A stretch of 25,607 bases of DNA from DATEPR01 sp036503065 (GTDB taxonomy: Bacteria > Actinomycetota > Actinomycetes > Mycobacteriales > Pseudonocardiaceae), in contig DASXXM010000054.1 in the NCBI GenBank assembly GCA_036503065.1, positions 1 through 25,607 of the forward strand, written 5' to 3'. Numbering within the stretch: the stretch's first letter is position 1; the number at the start of each line of letters is the position of its first letter. Position numbers and translations under genes: made by a program. A model generated the notes under the pieces. That model was not told the origin of the DNA, did no database searches, and was given only the letters and a program-made list of their open reading frames with translations. Positions 1 through 6,953 of this stretch are shown here, piece after piece.

Positions 1-2760
1 GATCCGCCAGTAGGCCGACCAGCCCGCGGCCACCGTCGCCGTGCCGGCCCACGGTCCGGCACCACCGGCCGCGCAGTCCACCGGGTTCGGCGAGCGGCAC
101 ACCTCCTTGGTGACGACAAGTCCCGTGGTGTTCGCCGTCGCGGCTGCCGGCGATGTCGTCACCTGGGTGGTGCCGTCGGGCACACCGGGTGGCAGGTACG
201 ACGCCGTGGCCGTGTTCGTGGTCGAGTCGGTGATGCCCGACGTCGAGCAGAACACGTCCCTGGACGCGCCTGCGACCAGATCGAAGGCACCGGCGTTGTC
301 GGCGCAGGAGGGCTCCACCGCATCGGTGAGGGTGATGCCGGTCAGGTCCACCTCGCCGACGTTGTCCACGGTGATCCGCCAGTACGCGGTGCCACCGGTG
401 GGCACGGTCGCGTTCGGCCCCCACGGTCCGGCGCCGCCGTCCGCACAGTCCACCGGGTTCGTCGAGCGGCAGACCTCCTTGGTGACGACCAGGTCGGCCA
501 CGGCGACCGAGGCCGACGATGGCGGCGTGATCGTGAGCGGCCCGCCGGGCGGCGTGTAGACGGCGACCGCGGTGTTGGTCATCCCGGTGGTGACACCGGT
601 CGTCGCGCAGTAGATCTGGGTGGACGCGCTCTGGGGCAACGAGAACGAGCCCGCGTTGTCCACACAGGATGGTTCGGCCTCGTCACCGATGGTGATGCCG
701 GCGAGGTCCTCGCTACCCGCGTTGGTCACCGTGATCCGCCAGAACGCCGTGCTGCCGGCCGGAATCGCGGCATCGCTCGCCCACGGCCCGACGCCACCGG
801 CGCCGCAGTCGGCCGGATCGAGCGACCGGCAGACCTGTTTGGTCACGATCACCGCGTACACGTTGGCGGTGGCGGTGGCCGGTCCGACCACTACGGGTGT
901 CGTGTCAGGCGGCGCGCCGGGCGGCACGTAGGACGCCGACACGGTGTTCGTCATCGGTCCCGTCACGTCCGACGTCGAGCAGTAGAACGAGTCGGTGGCG
1001 CCGATGGCGAGGTCGAACGAGCCGGCCGCGCTGCCGCAGGTCAGCTCGGCGGGATCGGCCAGCGTGATCCCGGTGAGATCGGCCCCGCCGGTATTCGTCA
1101 CCATGATCCGCCAGAACACGTTGGCGCCCGACGGAAGCGAAGCATCCGACACCCACGGGCCGGCACCGCCGGCCGCGCAGTCCGCCGCGTTGGTGGACTG
1201 GCACACCTGCTTGGTCACCGCGAGATCGGACACCACGACCGCGGCCGTCGACGACGGCGTCACGACCGGCGGACCACCCGGCGGCGCGCCGGGCGGCGGG
1301 TACGACGCCGTGACGCTGTTCGCGGTGTCCGTGGTCACGTCGGCCGTCGAACAGAAGAACTGGGTGGATGCACCAGGAGCCAGGGCGAAGGTGCCCGCGG
1401 TGCTCGCGCACGTCGGCTCGATCTGGTCGGCCAGGGTGATGCCGGCGATCGGGACGGAGCCGGTGTTGGTCACCGTGATCCGCCAGAACGCCGTGCTGCC
1501 GGCCGGAATGGTCGCACTGGTCACCCAGGGGCCCGTGCCGCCCCCGCACGCCTGGTGCTTCGAGACACCGCAGGACAGGCCCTGTTCGCACTGGACAGGG
1601 TCGAGCGAGGAACACGTCTGTTTGAGCGCGGTGAGGCCGTACACGGCAACGGTGGCCGAGTCCGGCGGCGTGGTCACCAGCGGGGTGCCGGCGGGCGCGG
1701 TCGGCGGCAGGTAGGACGCGGTCGCCGTGTTGGTGGTCGGCGCGGTCACGTTGTCGCTCTCGCAGTAGAAGGCCGTCGACTGCCCCGCGGCCAGGCCGAA
1801 CGAGCCGGCTGCGGCCACACAGGACGGTGCCGTGGCATCGTTCAGCGTGATGCCGGACAGGTCGGCCGCACCGGTGTTCGTGACCGTGATCCGCCAGCGG
1901 GCGGTGCCGCCGGACGGGATGGTAGCGGCCTTCACCCATGGGCCCGCACCGCCCTGGCCGCACGCGGCGCTGTCTGTCGACGCGCAGACCTCCTTGGCCA
2001 GGGCCAGATCGGTCACAGTCACGGTCGCCGACGCTGGTGGCGTGGTGACCGGTGGCGTTCCCGGCGGCGAGTTCGGCGGGACGAAGGACGCCGTGACCGT
2101 GTTGGTCATCGACGACGTCACGTTCGGCGTCGCGCAGTAGACGGTCTGGGCGGCGGCCGCCGGCCGGACCACGGTGGCGGCCAGCGTGCAGGACGGTTCG
2201 GCGGGATCGTTCAGCACGACTCCGGTGACCGGCACGCTGCCCGTGTCGGTCACCGTGATCCGCCAGTACGCGGTGCTGCCGGACGGGACGGTGGCCGACG
2301 CGGCCCACGGTCCGGTGCCGCCCGTGCCGCAGTCGGCCGGGTTCAGCGACTGGCAGACCTCCTTGGTGATGGTGAGGCCGTAGACGTCGACCGTTGCCGA
2401 GTCCGGTGCGCTGCGCAGCGGGCGCGTGTCGGGGGGCGCGCCCGGTGGCACGAACAACGCCGTCGCCGTGTTCGTGTCGGCCACCGTGACGTTCACCGTC
2501 GAGCAGTAGAACTGAACGCTCTGGCTCGCGGGCACGGTGAACGTGCCCGCCGCACTCACGCAGCCCGGTTCGGCCGGGTCGTCGACGGTGGCGTTCCCGA
2601 TGTCTACTGTAGATGGATTGGTCACCGTGATCCGCCAGTACGCCGTCGATCCGGCCGGGATGGTGGTGGACTTGCCCCACGGACCTGCTCCGGTCGACGC
2701 GCACTGGGCCGGATCGGTGCTCTGGCACACCTCCTTGGTCAGCGTGAGCGTCGGCGTCGG
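1..2760 (-). repeat. Seven-and-a-part tandem coding repeats, period ~360-411 bp
   Basis: The conserved core GATCCGCC (antisense of the YWRI codons) recurs at 1, 373, 733, 1105, 1477, 1888, 2257 and 2629. The spacings are 372, 360, 372, 372, 411, 369 and 372 bases, all multiples of three. The one long unit (411) carries an extra cysteine-containing insertion near base 1560-1600. Units alternate between two start types, Y-G/A-L and D-L-A/V, so the ancestral duplication unit may have been a pair. Each unit encodes four conserved cysteines. Confidence 0.9.
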
Positions 2761-3933
2761 CACCGACAGCGCGAGCTGCGTGGCCAGGAACGAGTCGCCG
2801 CTGGTGGCCAGGCCGAGGTTCATGCTGGTGGCGCCGACCGCGAGCGCGCCCTTGGGCAGTTGCACGATCTTCGCGTCGACCGAGAAGTTGTTCAGTGGCG
2901 CGGGATCGACCTCACCCTGCGCATCGCTGATGAAGTAGTTGTTCGGGTCGCCAGTGGACGGTTCACCCAACGGCGTGCCGTTCACCTGGAACTGGTCACC
3001 ATTGATCCCCCAGTCGCCCTCGAACGCGGTACCGCCCAGCTTCACCGATCCACCGGAGTACTGGAAACCGGCGATCGGCACCGTGGTCACCGGGGCGGTG
3101 GAGTCCTGCCGGACGTGTCCGTCGTAGACGTAGACCTTGCGGGGTGTCGGCGCGTAGGTGGGGTCGGGCCCGGGAAACGCGTAGACGACGGTCAGCGACC
3201 AGCCACCGAAGCAGTTGAGGCCCTGTGGGGCCCAGATGTTGCCGACGGTCACGTGCACCGGCGCGCCGGTGGTCACGCCGGTGAACATCGACGTGATGTC
3301 CGCCGAAGCGCTGTAGTACTGCGGCTGATTGGCGTTCGGGACCGGTTCGCTCACGAAGGTCTGCGGGGCAATGGACTGCGTGCCGCCAGCACCCACCGTG
3401 ACCCGCGTCGCCTGCGTCGCCGGACTGCCGGGGGGCAGCGTGGCGGGGTCGTCGAGGCTCACGGCGTTGGCCGAGCAGCCCGGCGTGAACGGCACGCCGT
3501 TGCCCTGCGTCACCTCACCCGTGTCGCCGGCCCAGTAGAGCCGCGCGAAGTCCACCGTGGCGCCGGTCGGGACGGTGACCTGCGATATGCTCGAGTTGAA
3601 GGTCAGCGGGTCGGCGTCCACGTCCGCGTACCGCATGTCGTACTCGTCGTTGACCGCGTTGTTCGTCCGGTCGGCGCCGCCCGCGCAGGACGGCTGCGGC
3701 GTCGGATACGGCGACGCGGTCGACGGGCACTCCATGTTGCCGTTGCCGATGGTGACGAAGTCCCCATAGATGACCTTGTTGTAGGTCTGGGTGAACGGCT
3801 GGATGACCTCGGCGTGCGCGATGCCGGGAGACGAGACCAGCGGGATCGCCGAGCAGACGGTCAGGGCCACGACCGCGAGCGATCTCAACGCACGCGGAAG
3901 AAACACCGAACTCAGTGACGTCTCCACCCTCAT
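1..3933 (-). CDS. Large secreted protein with tandem DUF11/DUF7507-like repeats (3' end outside window)
   Basis: An uninterrupted leftward frame covers all 3933 bases (1311 codons) and runs off the left edge, so the C-terminus and any cell-wall anchor are unseen. Residues 1-42 look like a Sec signal peptide: RALRS, then a hydrophobic stretch, then GIAHA before the likely cleavage. The next ~350 residues form a unique beta-rich head with FARLYWAGD and the GDWGINGDQF and SFLATQLAL-type motifs seen in large actinobacterial surface proteins. From about base 2760 leftward come seven complete repeats of ~120 residues and part of an eighth. Each has KEVC, GPW, YWRITVTNTG, EPSC and YC. DUF11-family repeats usually build extracellular stalks; adhesion or aerial-surface roles are inference. 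ATG 3933 has GGGAGG only one base upstream, so GTG 3927, with a seven-base spacer, may be the true start. The gene stands alone and diverges from the small secreted gene at 4171. Confidence 0.85.
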   Translation of the reverse strand, partial: MRVETSLSSVFLPRALRSLAVVALTVCSAIPLVSSPGIAHAEVIQPFTQTYNKVIYGDFVTIGNGNMECPSTASPYPTPQPSCAGGADRTNNAVNDEYDMRYADVDADPLTFNSSISQVTVPTGATVDFARLYWAGDTGEVTQGNGVPFTPGCSANAVSLDDPATLPPGSPATQATRVTVGAGGTQSIAPQTFVSEPVPNANQPQYYSASADITSMFTGVTTGAPVHVTVGNIWAPQGLNCFGGWSLTVVYAFPGPDPTYAPTPRKVYVYDGHVRQDSTAPVTTVPIAGFQYSGGSVKLGGTAFEGDWGINGDQFQVNGTPLGEPSTGDPNNYFISDAQGEVDPAPLNNFSVDAKIVQLPKGALAVGATSMNLGLATSGDSFLATQLALSVPTPTLTLTKEVCQSTDPAQCASTGAGPWGKSTTIPAGSTAYWRITVTNPSTVDIGNATVDDPAEPGCVSAAGTFTVPASQSVQFYCSTVNVTVADTNTATALFVPPGAPPDTRPLRSAPDSATVDVYGLTITKEVCQSLNPADCGTGGTGPWAASATVPSGSTAYWRITVTDTGSVPVTGVVLNDPAEPSCTLAATVVRPAAAAQTVYCATPNVTSSMTNTVTASFVPPNSPPGTPPVTTPPASATVTVTDLALAKEVCASTDSAACGQGGAGPWVKAATIPSGGTARWRITVTNTGAADLSGITLNDATAPSCVAAAGSFGLAAGQSTAFYCESDNVTAPTTNTATASYLPPTAPAGTPLVTTPPDSATVAVYGLTALKQTCSSLDPVQCEQGLSCGVSKHQACGGGTGPWVTSATIPAGSTAFWRITVTNTGSVPIAGITLADQIEPTCASTAGTFALAPGASTQFFCSTADVTTDTANSVTASYPPPGAPPGGPPVVTPSSTAAVVVSDLAVTKQVCQSTNAADCAAGGAGPWVSDASLPSGANVFWRIMVTNTGGADLTGITLADPAELTCGSAAGSFDLAIGATDSFYCSTSDVTGPMTNTVSASYVPPGAPPDTTPVVVGPATATANVYAVIVTKQVCRSLDPADCGAGGVGPWASDAAIPAGSTAFWRITVTNAGSEDLAGITIGDEAEPSCVDNAGSFSLPQSASTQIYCATTGVTTGMTNTAVAVYTPPGGPLTITPPSSASVAVADLVVTKEVCRSTNPVDCADGGAGPWGPNATVPTGGTAYWRITVDNVGEVDLTGITLTDAVEPSCADNAGAFDLVAGASRDVFCSTSGITDSTTNTATASYLPPGVPDGTTQVTTSPAAATANTTGLVVTKEVCRSPNPVDCAAGGAGPWAGTATVAAGWSAYWRI

Positions 3934-4037
3934 GCCTCCCGTGTGCCGCCGGACCGCCCTGCCCATACAGAGCCGAACCGGCGTCGTTGATTACGACAGC
4001 GGTGCCAGCCAAACGGCCATTCTCCGGGAAACATCGT

Positions 4038-4069
4038 CAAAACTGACCGGACAACATCCCCAAAACTGA
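4038..4069. promoter_or_regulatory. Direct repeat CAAAACTGA x2 in divergent promoter region
   Basis: CAAAACTGA occurs at 4038-4046 and again at 4061-4069, 23 bases apart start to start. They lie in the 237-bp gap between the leftward repeat-protein gene and the rightward secreted-peptide gene. The spacing of roughly two helical turns suits a dimeric regulator contacting one DNA face. The block is also less GC-rich than its surroundings. No regulator can be assigned. Confidence 0.35.
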
Positions 4070-4170
4070 TTGTTTCGGCAGAAACCGGGATTCATCCGCG
4101 CTATGGTGTGCAGCGTGTCCGACGCGGCACGCGCCGACAATCGAATGAAAGATGAAAGGGAAGTCCACAA

Positions 4171-4449
4171 ATGCACAGGACCCTGCTCAAGGGACTCACG
4201 GTTGTCGCATCGACCGCCGCCGCCATGCTGGTGTTCGGCCTCGGCCAGGCATCGGCGACGCAGCAGGTGCCGCACCACGGTTCGCCCGGCACTGTGGTCG
4301 CGACGGCGGACGTCACTCGTCACGACGCCGCGGCCGACGCGACGACCGACGGCTGCATCCGCATCCGGCTGCCCTTGGTTGGCAGCATCTGGGTATGCCT
4401 GAGCGGCCTTGGTCAAGTGGGCGAAGGCTCCGCCCACAACCAGGTCTAG
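4171..4449 (+). CDS. Small secreted protein of unknown function (92 aa)
   Basis: The ATG is preceded by AAAGGGAAG at a suitable distance. Residues 1-31 form a clear signal peptide: MHRTLLKG, a hydrophobic core rich in A, V and L, then GQASA before TQQ. The mature part is about 60 residues. It has a Thr/Asp/Ala-rich linker and a short hydrophobic C-terminal block with two cysteines (GCIRIRL and WVCLSG), which could form one disulfide. I recognise no family. It diverges from the large repeat protein, and both products are exported, so they may share regulation, but nothing proves a link. The gene ends just before two strong hairpins. Signs of a real gene are the ribosome site, the signal peptide and the dedicated terminator. 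Confidence 0.7.
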   Translation: MHRTLLKGLTVVASTAAAMLVFGLGQASATQQVPHHGSPGTVVATADVTRHDAAADATTDGCIRIRLPLVGSIWVCLSGLGQVGEGSAHNQV

Positions 4450-4459
4450 GGGTCGGCGA

Positions 4460-4503
4460 GATGTGGGTGTGTCGACGAACACGGCCGACGGCACACCCAC
4501 ATC
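4460..4503 (+). terminator. Hairpin after small secreted gene
   Basis: A perfect 12-bp inverted repeat: GATGTGGGTGTG (4460-4471) pairs with CACACCCACATC (4492-4503) across a 20-base loop. It begins 10 bases after the stop at 4449. There is no U-tract, as is common in actinomycetes. Confidence 0.55.
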
Positions 4504-4510
4504 GTCAGCG

Positions 4511-4543
4511 CTCGCCCCGAACCGGCTGGCGGTTCGGGGCGAG
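4511..4543. terminator. Bidirectional terminator between convergent genes
   Basis: CTCGCCCCGAACC (4511-4523) pairs perfectly with GGTTCGGGGCGAG (4531-4543) around a 7-base loop. It sits five bases from the stop of the leftward PAS gene and 61 bases after the rightward secreted-peptide gene, so it can serve both. A third 10-bp stem (TCACCCGGCC with GGCCGGGTGA, from about 4560) lies inside the end of the PAS gene. Confidence 0.75.
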
Positions 4544-4548
4544 TTGGT

Positions 4549-5352
4549 TCACCGCCGGATCACCCGGCCACGGATCGCGGCCGGGTGACCGTCCGGCCCC
4601 ACGACGGCGTGCGCGGTGACCCGCAGCCAGTGGCCGCCGAGGGACGGGATCAGCCGAAGTTCCACGTCCGCGGGTCGGCCGTCACGGATCAGGGCCCGCC
4701 ATGCGCCGGACACCACCGGATCGGGTTCGGTCAGCAGTCGCCAGTCCGCGATGTCCATCGGGCCGTTCTGGTGCGGACGGCCGAAGATCTCGTACAGCCC
4801 GGCCGACCAGACAACCCGGCCGGTCATCAGGTTGACCGAGAACACCCCGAGACCGACTTCGCCGAGCATGTCCAGCGTGTCGGCCAGCTCAAGCCGGTCC
4901 GCGATCGGCATGCCGATCGTCCTGGCCAGCCGGCGGTCCTCCTCTTCGCCGACGACGTGCCAACCGGGCACCCAGGTGCACAGCACGGCGCCGTCGACCC
5001 GCGTGGCCCGCACAGCGATCGACGGGGAGCCGGCCAGATCGGTGATCGGATCGGGCGCCACGGCGAAGTGCTCGGTCGACCGCCCGGTCCGCAGCGCCTC
5101 CGCGCAGACCTGGTGCAGCGTGCGTGCCGCGTCCCCCGTTACCAATTCCAGCAGGCCGACGTTCGCGAGTGGACGACCGGGCGCACGTAGGGCGCGCCGC
5201 GCACGGTCGTTCATGTGCCGCGCGCAGCAGTCGCCGATCGCCGGCCCGGACGGATTGGTCGGCCATGCCAACACAACCGCGGCTTCCTGCATCAGGTCGG
5301 TCGCGCGGTACAGGTCGATGACACCTGGCGATCCCGGGCTCAGCAGTGTCAT
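4549..5352 (-). CDS. PAS-domain sensory protein without output domain
   Basis: The protein is 267 residues from ATG 5352, which has AGGGG nine bases upstream. An in-frame GTG at 5511 would add 53 residues, but these look non-coding and have no good ribosome site. The C-terminal ~110 residues are a PAS_3-like fold: LGVFSVNLMTGRVVWSAGL, then YEIFGRP, and a closing PAC segment with GGHWLRVTAHAV and PAAIRGR. The middle (CCARHMNDRARRAL to VGEEEDRR) may be a second, weaker PAS or GAF-like unit. No kinase, GGDEF, phosphatase or HTH follows, so any signal must pass to a partner by protein contact. The nearest candidates are the sigma-like factor across the divergent promoter region and the LuxR regulator beyond it. 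Ligand and partner are unknown. Confidence 0.7.
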   Translation of the reverse strand: MTLLSPGSPGVIDLYRATDLMQEAAVVLAWPTNPSGPAIGDCCARHMNDRARRALRAPGRPLANVGLLELVTGDAARTLHQVCAEALRTGRSTEHFAVAPDPITDLAGSPSIAVRATRVDGAVLCTWVPGWHVVGEEEDRRLARTIGMPIADRLELADTLDMLGEVGLGVFSVNLMTGRVVWSAGLYEIFGRPHQNGPMDIADWRLLTEPDPVVSGAWRALIRDGRPADVELRLIPSLGGHWLRVTAHAVVGPDGHPAAIRGRVIRR

Positions 5353-5723
5353 GGATAACGCCCCTGCCGTGACGACGTCACCTGACGCCGGGCGATCAGA
5401 TTGCCCATGGCCTATTACGCCTCTCTTCCACCTATCGTCCCGAACGAGCGAAACGCATCCCGCACGAAAGAGTACGTGTAACCGAGCGCGATCGATGTCC
5501 TGGTCCACCACATGACCGCGGGACAGTGACCATTATGGTGCATTCGAAGGACGTAATAACACAACGCCACCGACCGGGCCACTTAGATACCACCAATGGG
5601 TGAGCCCTGTTCGGGTGAGAGATAGGCACCCGTCTACCAGAAACGCGGGTGGCCGGCCGACAGGACGGCGCCGACCAGACAGTCCGCATCGCGACCTCGG
5701 GCAACAGACATCCGGATGGCACA
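5353..5723. other. 371-bp divergent intergenic region
   Basis: This separates the leftward PAS gene from the rightward sigma-like gene, so both promoters should be here. The clearest element is a perfect odd palindrome GTGACG-A-CGTCAC at 5369-5381. It lies 17 bases upstream of the PAS start, a typical place for a repressor or activator site. A GCCCATGGCC-like short palindrome follows near 5403. I find no convincing -35/-10 pair and no RNA gene. Confidence 0.45.
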
Positions 5724-6482
5724 ATGACCAAGGCCCGGCCGAGGCGAATTCCATCAGTTTATCCAGGTGGGATCGACAATCTCCGCGACGACCAGTTGCT
5801 CGATGCGGTGCGCACCGGCGACACCGACGCGTTCGGCGTGCTCTACGCCCGGCACGCGGCCCAGGCCCGACGGGTCGCGGCGCAACTGGCCGACTCGCAG
5901 GCGGACGGCGAGGACGCCACGTCGGCGGCATTCCTTGCCCTGCTCGAACAACTGCTGGCCGGGCACGGCCCGACGCTGTCGTTCTGGCCCGATCTGCTCG
6001 CCCGGTTGCACCACGCGACGAGCCAGTCCCGTGCCGAACTCCGTTTCACCGATCGGGAAGAGATCCAGGACGCCTGTCTGTCCGATGCCCTGCTCGACTC
6101 CGTCCGGCGTCAGCGCGAACGGGACATCACCAGGCAGGCGTACGCCTGCCTGTCCGGGCGGACCCAGAAACTGTTGCGCTGTCTGGTGATCCAGGGCATG
6201 TCCGTCGACGCGGTCGCCGCATCGCTGCGGACGGAGCCGAAACTGGTGACCAAGGCGGCCACGGTGGCGACGGAGTCCCTGCGGGTCGCCTACCTGCGGG
6301 CGCACGTGCCACCGCCGCTCTCGCCGGGCTGTGTCCAACCGGCCGGCCGGCTTGCGGCCTGGTTGTGCGGGCATCTGTCCGCGCAACCGGCGCAGCAGGT
6401 CAGTCGGCATGTGGCGGACTGTATGCCGTGCGCGCAGGCCGCGGATCGACTTGCGCGGCTGCGCGGACGGATGCGCCGCTGA
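5724..6482 (+). CDS. Sigma-70-like factor with C-terminal zinc-finger (ZAS-like) tail
   Basis: The protein is 252 residues from ATG 5724; an in-frame GTG at 5649 is less likely. Residues ~20-95 match sigma region 2 of an actinobacterial ECF-like family (LLDAVRTGDTDAFGVLYARH, then DGEDATSAAF). Residues ~138-195 match region 4 (ACLSGRTQKLLRCLVIQGMS, then VTKAATVATESLRVAYLRAH). The C-terminus (about 203-245) carries H229-x3-C233-x2-C236 in SRHVADCMPCAQ, the zinc-binding core of anti-sigma ZAS domains. This family is thought to direct RNA polymerase to a small regulon, with the cysteine tail acting as a built-in brake or redox/zinc sensor; that role is inference. No separate anti-sigma gene follows. 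The next gene is a convergent LuxR regulator whose stop codon is seven bases away. Confidence 0.75.
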   Translation: MTKARPRRIPSVYPGGIDNLRDDQLLDAVRTGDTDAFGVLYARHAAQARRVAAQLADSQADGEDATSAAFLALLEQLLAGHGPTLSFWPDLLARLHHATSQSRAELRFTDREEIQDACLSDALLDSVRRQRERDITRQAYACLSGRTQKLLRCLVIQGMSVDAVAASLRTEPKLVTKAATVATESLRVAYLRAHVPPPLSPGCVQPAGRLAAWLCGHLSAQPAQQVSRHVADCMPCAQAADRLARLRGRMRR

Positions 6483-6493
6483 CCGACGGTCAG
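6479..6493. terminator. Small hairpin spanning both convergent stop codons
   Basis: CTGACC-GAC-GGTCAG contains the TGA of the rightward sigma-like gene and, on the other strand, the TGA of the leftward LuxR gene. The stem is only 6 bp, so termination would be weak. The two transcripts probably overlap at their 3' ends. Confidence 0.35.
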
Positions 6494-6750
6494 TTCGGCC
6501 GACGGTCCTGGTCAGGATGCACCGACAGCAGGGACATCTGAAAGGACAGGGCGACCGCGTGCGCGCGGTCCCGCGCGTTCAGCTTGCGCAGCAGCCGATA
6601 GGTGTGCGTGCGCACGGTGCTGGCGCTGACGTTGAGCCGGTGGGCGATCTTCTCGGCGGTCATGCCTTCCGCGATCAGCTGGAGCACCTCCAGTTCCCTC
6701 GCGGTCAACGGGTTCCCGTGCGAATCGCACTCGTCGGACGGCGGTGTCAC
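6490..6750 (-). CDS. Single-domain LuxR/GerE-type HTH regulator (86 aa)
   Basis: The GTG start is at 6750, with AGAGGGG upstream at a good distance. The protein is little more than a GerE helix-turn-helix: LTARELEVLQLIAEGMTAEK, then IAHRLNVSASTVRTHTYRLL, then RKLNARDRAHAV. The HTH spans roughly residues 14-72. There is no receiver, GAF or ATPase domain, so activity must depend on level, dimerisation or a partner. It lies downstream of, and on the same strand as, the ParA-like gene and its membrane peptide (36 bases after the latter's stop), so it may be the last gene of that operon. Target genes are not identifiable. Confidence 0.8.
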   Translation of the reverse strand: MTPPSDECDSHGNPLTARELEVLQLIAEGMTAEKIAHRLNVSASTVRTHTYRLLRKLNARDRAHAVALSFQMSLLSVHPDQDRRPN

Positions 6751-6785
6751 CGAAACCCCTCTGGTTCGACACGGCGGTCAGGTTG

Positions 6786-6953
6786 TCAGTGGAAGACCGA
6801 CGTGACGAACGTGATCACGGCCTCGGCCCAGTTCTTCAGATCGTTGAGTATGTTGCCGACCAGGCCGGCCGACTGGCCCGGCTGGCTGACCAGGAAGAAG
6901 ACCAGCAACGCGATCCCGGCCCACATGAGGACCTTCTTGAATTTCGGCGACAC
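6786..6953 (-). CDS. Small membrane protein (55 aa) coupled to ParA-like ATPase
   Basis: The GTG start at 6953 follows the TAG of the ParA-like gene with no gap (TAGGTG), and GGAG lies eight bases upstream. The sequence opens with a basic stretch (SPKFKKVLMW), then one hydrophobic helix (AGIALLVFFLV), then an amphipathic C-terminal half (NILNDLKNWAEAVITFV). Its composition resembles a widespread family of ~50-residue hypothetical proteins in Streptomyces and relatives that begin with a KKxLMWAGI-type motif. I infer a single-pass or signal-anchor membrane peptide. Direct adjacency to the ParA-like gene suggests that it is a membrane partner or anchor for that protein. Function is unknown. Confidence 0.75.
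   Translation of the reverse strand: MSPKFKKVLMWAGIALLVFFLVSQPGQSAGLVGNILNDLKNWAEAVITFVTSVFH

Noticed and set aside
905..2728. A 607-codon leftward open frame overlapping the repeat protein
   Set aside because: It is an Arg/His/Gly-rich shadow of the repeat gene. The frame with the YWRITVTNTG repeats is open for all 3933 bases and explains the region.
1..2760. CRISPR-like or satellite repeat array
   Set aside because: The period is ~370 bases, always a multiple of three, and the conserved parts coincide with protein motifs, so it is a coding tandem repeat.
1555..3918. A 787-codon rightward open frame opposite the repeat protein
   Set aside because: High-GC antisense shadow, rich in Arg and Gly, with no ribosome site and no recognisable domain.
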